Source: JBFWVD01 sp050246915
Lineage (GTDB): Bacteria > Actinomycetota > Acidimicrobiia > Acidimicrobiales > Ilumatobacteraceae
Direction: 5' to 3'
DNA: 9,667 nt
Assembly: GCA_050246915.1 (NCBI GenBank)
Contig: JBFWVD010000140.1
Location: forward strand, 1-9,667
The notes under the pieces were generated by a model, which saw only the letters and a list, made by a program, of their open reading frames with translations, did not search any database and had not been told where the DNA came from. Both the position numbers and the translations under genes were made by a program. Below, in pieces: positions 8,203 through 9,667 of this stretch; the stretch's first letter is position 1, and each line of letters begins with the position of its first letter.

Positions 8203-9303
8203 TCAGTCACTTCCCGGCTTGTCGAGTGCCTTGGCAACAGCTCGGAATGCGTCGAGGTGCTCGTAGTGCGACTCGCCGGCCGGATGGCCGACCTGCGCGC
8301 CGTAGCGGACGATGAGCCCGGTCAGTCCGCTGTCGAGCCACGGCTCCAGCAGCCGAGGGAAGCGCGAGACCGGACCACACAACCACCCGGTGTCGATGTA
8401 GTCATCAGGGACCAGATCGAGCAGTGGATCATCGAAAGCGGGAGCTTCTTCGGGTCGATGGAACTTGGACGACCATCCTGCACCGAAGCGCGCATCGAGC
8501 GCGTCGCGCAGGTTCTCTGCTTCTGTGCCGAAGCCAGCGTCGGTCATCAGCTTGATCTGGTACTCGGGGTAGTTGCACACGTACGACTTGAACGGCGCCA
8601 TGGCCCGGCGCACATCGTCGTCGACGTTCATGTCGACGTGGCCCCAGATCTTGAAGTTGCCGAACCCCTTGCCACCACCAGCGCGTTGGAACCCGGCCTC
8701 GAGGAGCGGACGGAAGTGCTCGAGCATGCCCGGGCGGAATCCCGGAGGGAACCAACCATCGGCCAGTTCGGCCGCCACCTGCACCATCTGCGGACCATGT
8801 GCCGCAATGAGAATGGGGATGTTCGGGTTCACCTGCAGCCGGGTCGACATGACCTCGGGTGAGCCCCCGATGGTGGGCAGGTTGATGGTCGGGCCGCGAT
8901 GTTCGACCGGCTCGCCGGAGTTCACCTTGCGGATGACGGTGATGTAGTCGCGCATGCGAGCAACGGGGTTGCCCCACGGTTCGTCGAACCAGCCTTCGGC
9001 GTAGCGACGATCGGAGCTGCCGATGCCGATCATCACGCGGTTGCCGCCCGCGAGTTGGTCGATGGTCTGATAGGTCATTGCCGTGGTGGTGGCCGATCGC
9101 CCGATGACCTTGGCGACGCGCGTGCCGAGCTTGAGACGTGTGGTGAACGCCGCCGCGTAGGCGATCGGTGTCAACGCGTCGGGACCGACGCCCTCGCCAG
9201 CACCGAACAACGCGTCGAAACCCCAGCGTTCGGTGGCCATGATGCGTTCGCGTGGCATCTGCAGCGTCGCGTCGTGAAACCGCAACTCCGATCCGAGTTC
9301 CAT
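8203..9303 (-). CDS. LLM-class (luciferase-like, probably F420-dependent) oxidoreductase
   Basis: This is a bacterial-luciferase-fold (TIM barrel) flavin- or F420-dependent enzyme of 366 residues from the preferred ATG. Recognisable family segments are RWGFDALF (26-33), LKLGTRV (57-63), TYQTIDQLAGGNRVMIGIG (78-96, then SSD), NIPILIAAHGPQMVQVAAEL (161-180) and ADGWFPPGF (181-189). The pattern resembles F420-dependent glucose-6-phosphate dehydrogenase-like and related LLM proteins of actinobacteria, but the substrate cannot be assigned. The ATG at 9303 is chosen because GGGAAGGT (minus strand, 9311-9318) lies 7 nt upstream. An in-frame ATG at 9366 would add 21 Gly/Ser-rich residues and has no ribosome site. 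It is the first gene of the minus-strand run towards the ABC exporter. F420 use is inferred from family and lineage; FMN use is an alternative. Confidence 0.87.
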   Translation of the reverse strand: MELGSELRFHDATLQMPRERIMATERWGFDALFGAGEGVGPDALTPIAYAAAFTTRLKLGTRVAKVIGRSATTTAMTYQTIDQLAGGNRVMIGIGSSDRRYAEGWFDEPWGNPVARMRDYITVIRKVNSGEPVEHRGPTINLPTIGGSPEVMSTRLQVNPNIPILIAAHGPQMVQVAAELADGWFPPGFRPGMLEHFRPLLEAGFQRAGGGKGFGNFKIWGHVDMNVDDDVRRAMAPFKSYVCNYPEYQIKLMTDAGFGTEAENLRDALDARFGAGWSSKFHRPEEAPAFDDPLLDLVPDDYIDTGWLCGPVSRFPRLLEPWLDSGLTGLIVRYGAQVGHPAGESHYEHLDAFRAVAKALDKPGSD

Positions 9304-9310
9304 GAACAAG

Positions 9311-9318
9311 ACCTTCCC
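9311..9318 (-). promoter_or_regulatory. Ribosome binding site deciding the LLM oxidoreductase start
   Basis: GGGAAGGT on the minus strand lies 7 nt before the ATG at 9303. It favours this start over the upstream in-frame ATG at 9366, which has no purine-rich site before it. Confidence 0.65.
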
Positions 9319-9461
9319 GCCAGTGCTGCCGGGCTGGGCCGACAGCGAATCCCCGCCTGCGAGCATCGTGCTCGAGAGGTGGGTGGGTCAATGCAGGACT
9401 CGGCGGCGATCAGGCCTCCCAGAGCGACGAGATCGGTGTGGCGATGGTTTCACACACCTTT

Positions 9462-9492
9462 GACTAGCCGCTATGCACATCCGTTGCTAGTC
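9462..9492. repeat. Perfect 7-bp inverted repeat, 17-nt loop
   Basis: GACTAGC (9462-9468) and GCTAGTC (9486-9492) are exact reverse complements separated by 17 nt. The repeat lies in the non-coding stretch 9304-9586, which looks less GC-rich than its surroundings. It could be an operator, part of a mobile-element boundary or the remnant of an older insertion. There is no T-run after it, so a terminator is unlikely. Confidence 0.5.
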
Positions 9493-9530
9493 GTATTCCC
9501 CATGTGGAGGCGTCTCGATCTCTCCGTTTC

Positions 9531-9542
9531 AGACAGGTGTCT
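9531..9542. repeat. Short palindrome next to the putative IS end
   Basis: AGACA-GG-TGTCT is a near-perfect 12-bp palindrome. It sits inside a wider inverted repeat, TTTCAG (9527-9532) with CTGAAA (9555-9560). It lies about 45 bp upstream of the transposase start, where the terminal inverted repeat of an insertion sequence would be expected. Confidence 0.4.
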
Positions 9543-9667
9543 AGTGGTCCGTCGCTGAAATAGCAAGGTGGGCTATGGTGGGCAGTATGCCGGTTGTGGT
9601 TGCTGCTGCGTTGAAGGTGTCGCGCAAGGCGCGTATCGAGTTGGAACGGATGTCTCGCTCGTCGGTG
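9542..9667 (+). mobile_element. Putative left end of an IS630-family insertion sequence (cut by window edge)
   Basis: A transposase-like frame starts at 9587 and runs out of the window. IS630 elements insert at TA, and the TA at 9542-9543 just after the palindrome is a candidate left boundary. The right end is outside the window, so the terminal inverted repeat and target duplication cannot be confirmed; the exact boundary is a guess. Confidence 0.45.
9587..9667 (+). CDS. IS630-family transposase, N-terminal fragment (runs off the window)
   Basis: Only the first 27 codons are present, reading MPVVVAAALKVSRKARIELE then RMSRSSV. The segment L-x-V-S-x-x-x-R-x-E-L-E-R-x-x-R-S resembles the start of actinobacterial IS630/Tc1-mariner-type transposases, just before their helix-turn-helix. 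GGTGGG (9577-9582) lies 4 nt before the ATG and could serve as a ribosome site. The catalytic DDE domain would lie beyond the edge, so intactness cannot be judged. The assignment rests on a short stretch and on the flanking inverted repeats; another DNA-binding family is possible. Confidence 0.6.
   Translation, partial: MPVVVAAALKVSRKARIELERMSRSSV

Overview
The window is high-GC, densely packed chromosomal DNA. Several genes point to an actinobacterium, probably of the Acidimicrobiia/Ilumatobacter/Microthrix type. These are an LLM-class (F420-type) oxidoreductase, a DrrAB-like ABC exporter pair, a TesB thioesterase of the actinobacterial pattern and a VapB-type antitoxin. The lineage is an inference from gene content and composition, not from a marker gene.

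Layout. (1) 68-2815, minus strand: a glutamate-receptor-like protein (binding domain split by a pore module) is followed 66 bp later by peptide chain release factor 3. (2) 2816-2916 is a short divergent intergenic region. (3) 2917-4030, plus strand: an AbrB/VapB-like antitoxin with no toxin beside it, a 22-codon reading frame joined by ATGA overlaps to the genes on both sides, and a TesB-type acyl-CoA thioesterase. (4) 4071-9303, minus strand, is a five-gene directon. In transcription order it holds an LLM oxidoreductase, an ABC ATPase, an ABC-2 permease (ATGA overlap), an EamA/DMT transporter and an L-2-hydroxyglutarate oxidase (TGATG overlap with the transporter). (5) 9304-9586 is non-coding with two clear inverted repeats. 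(6) From 9587 the first 27 codons of an IS630-like transposase run off the window edge, so a mobile element probably begins here.

How the genes relate. The two overlaps (ATPase/permease and EamA/LhgO) strongly suggest co-translated pairs. The first is a heterodimeric-type drug or lipid exporter. The second joins a small-metabolite transporter to an enzyme that returns L-2-hydroxyglutarate to 2-oxoglutarate. The remaining genes look like ordinary housekeeping or accessory genes that happen to be adjacent.

I see no rRNA, tRNA, CRISPR array, phage module or obvious new defence system. The most unusual items are the receptor-channel protein with a non-canonical selectivity-filter region, the orphan antitoxin that has lost the usual basic DNA-contact residues, and the doubly coupled 22-codon frame after it.
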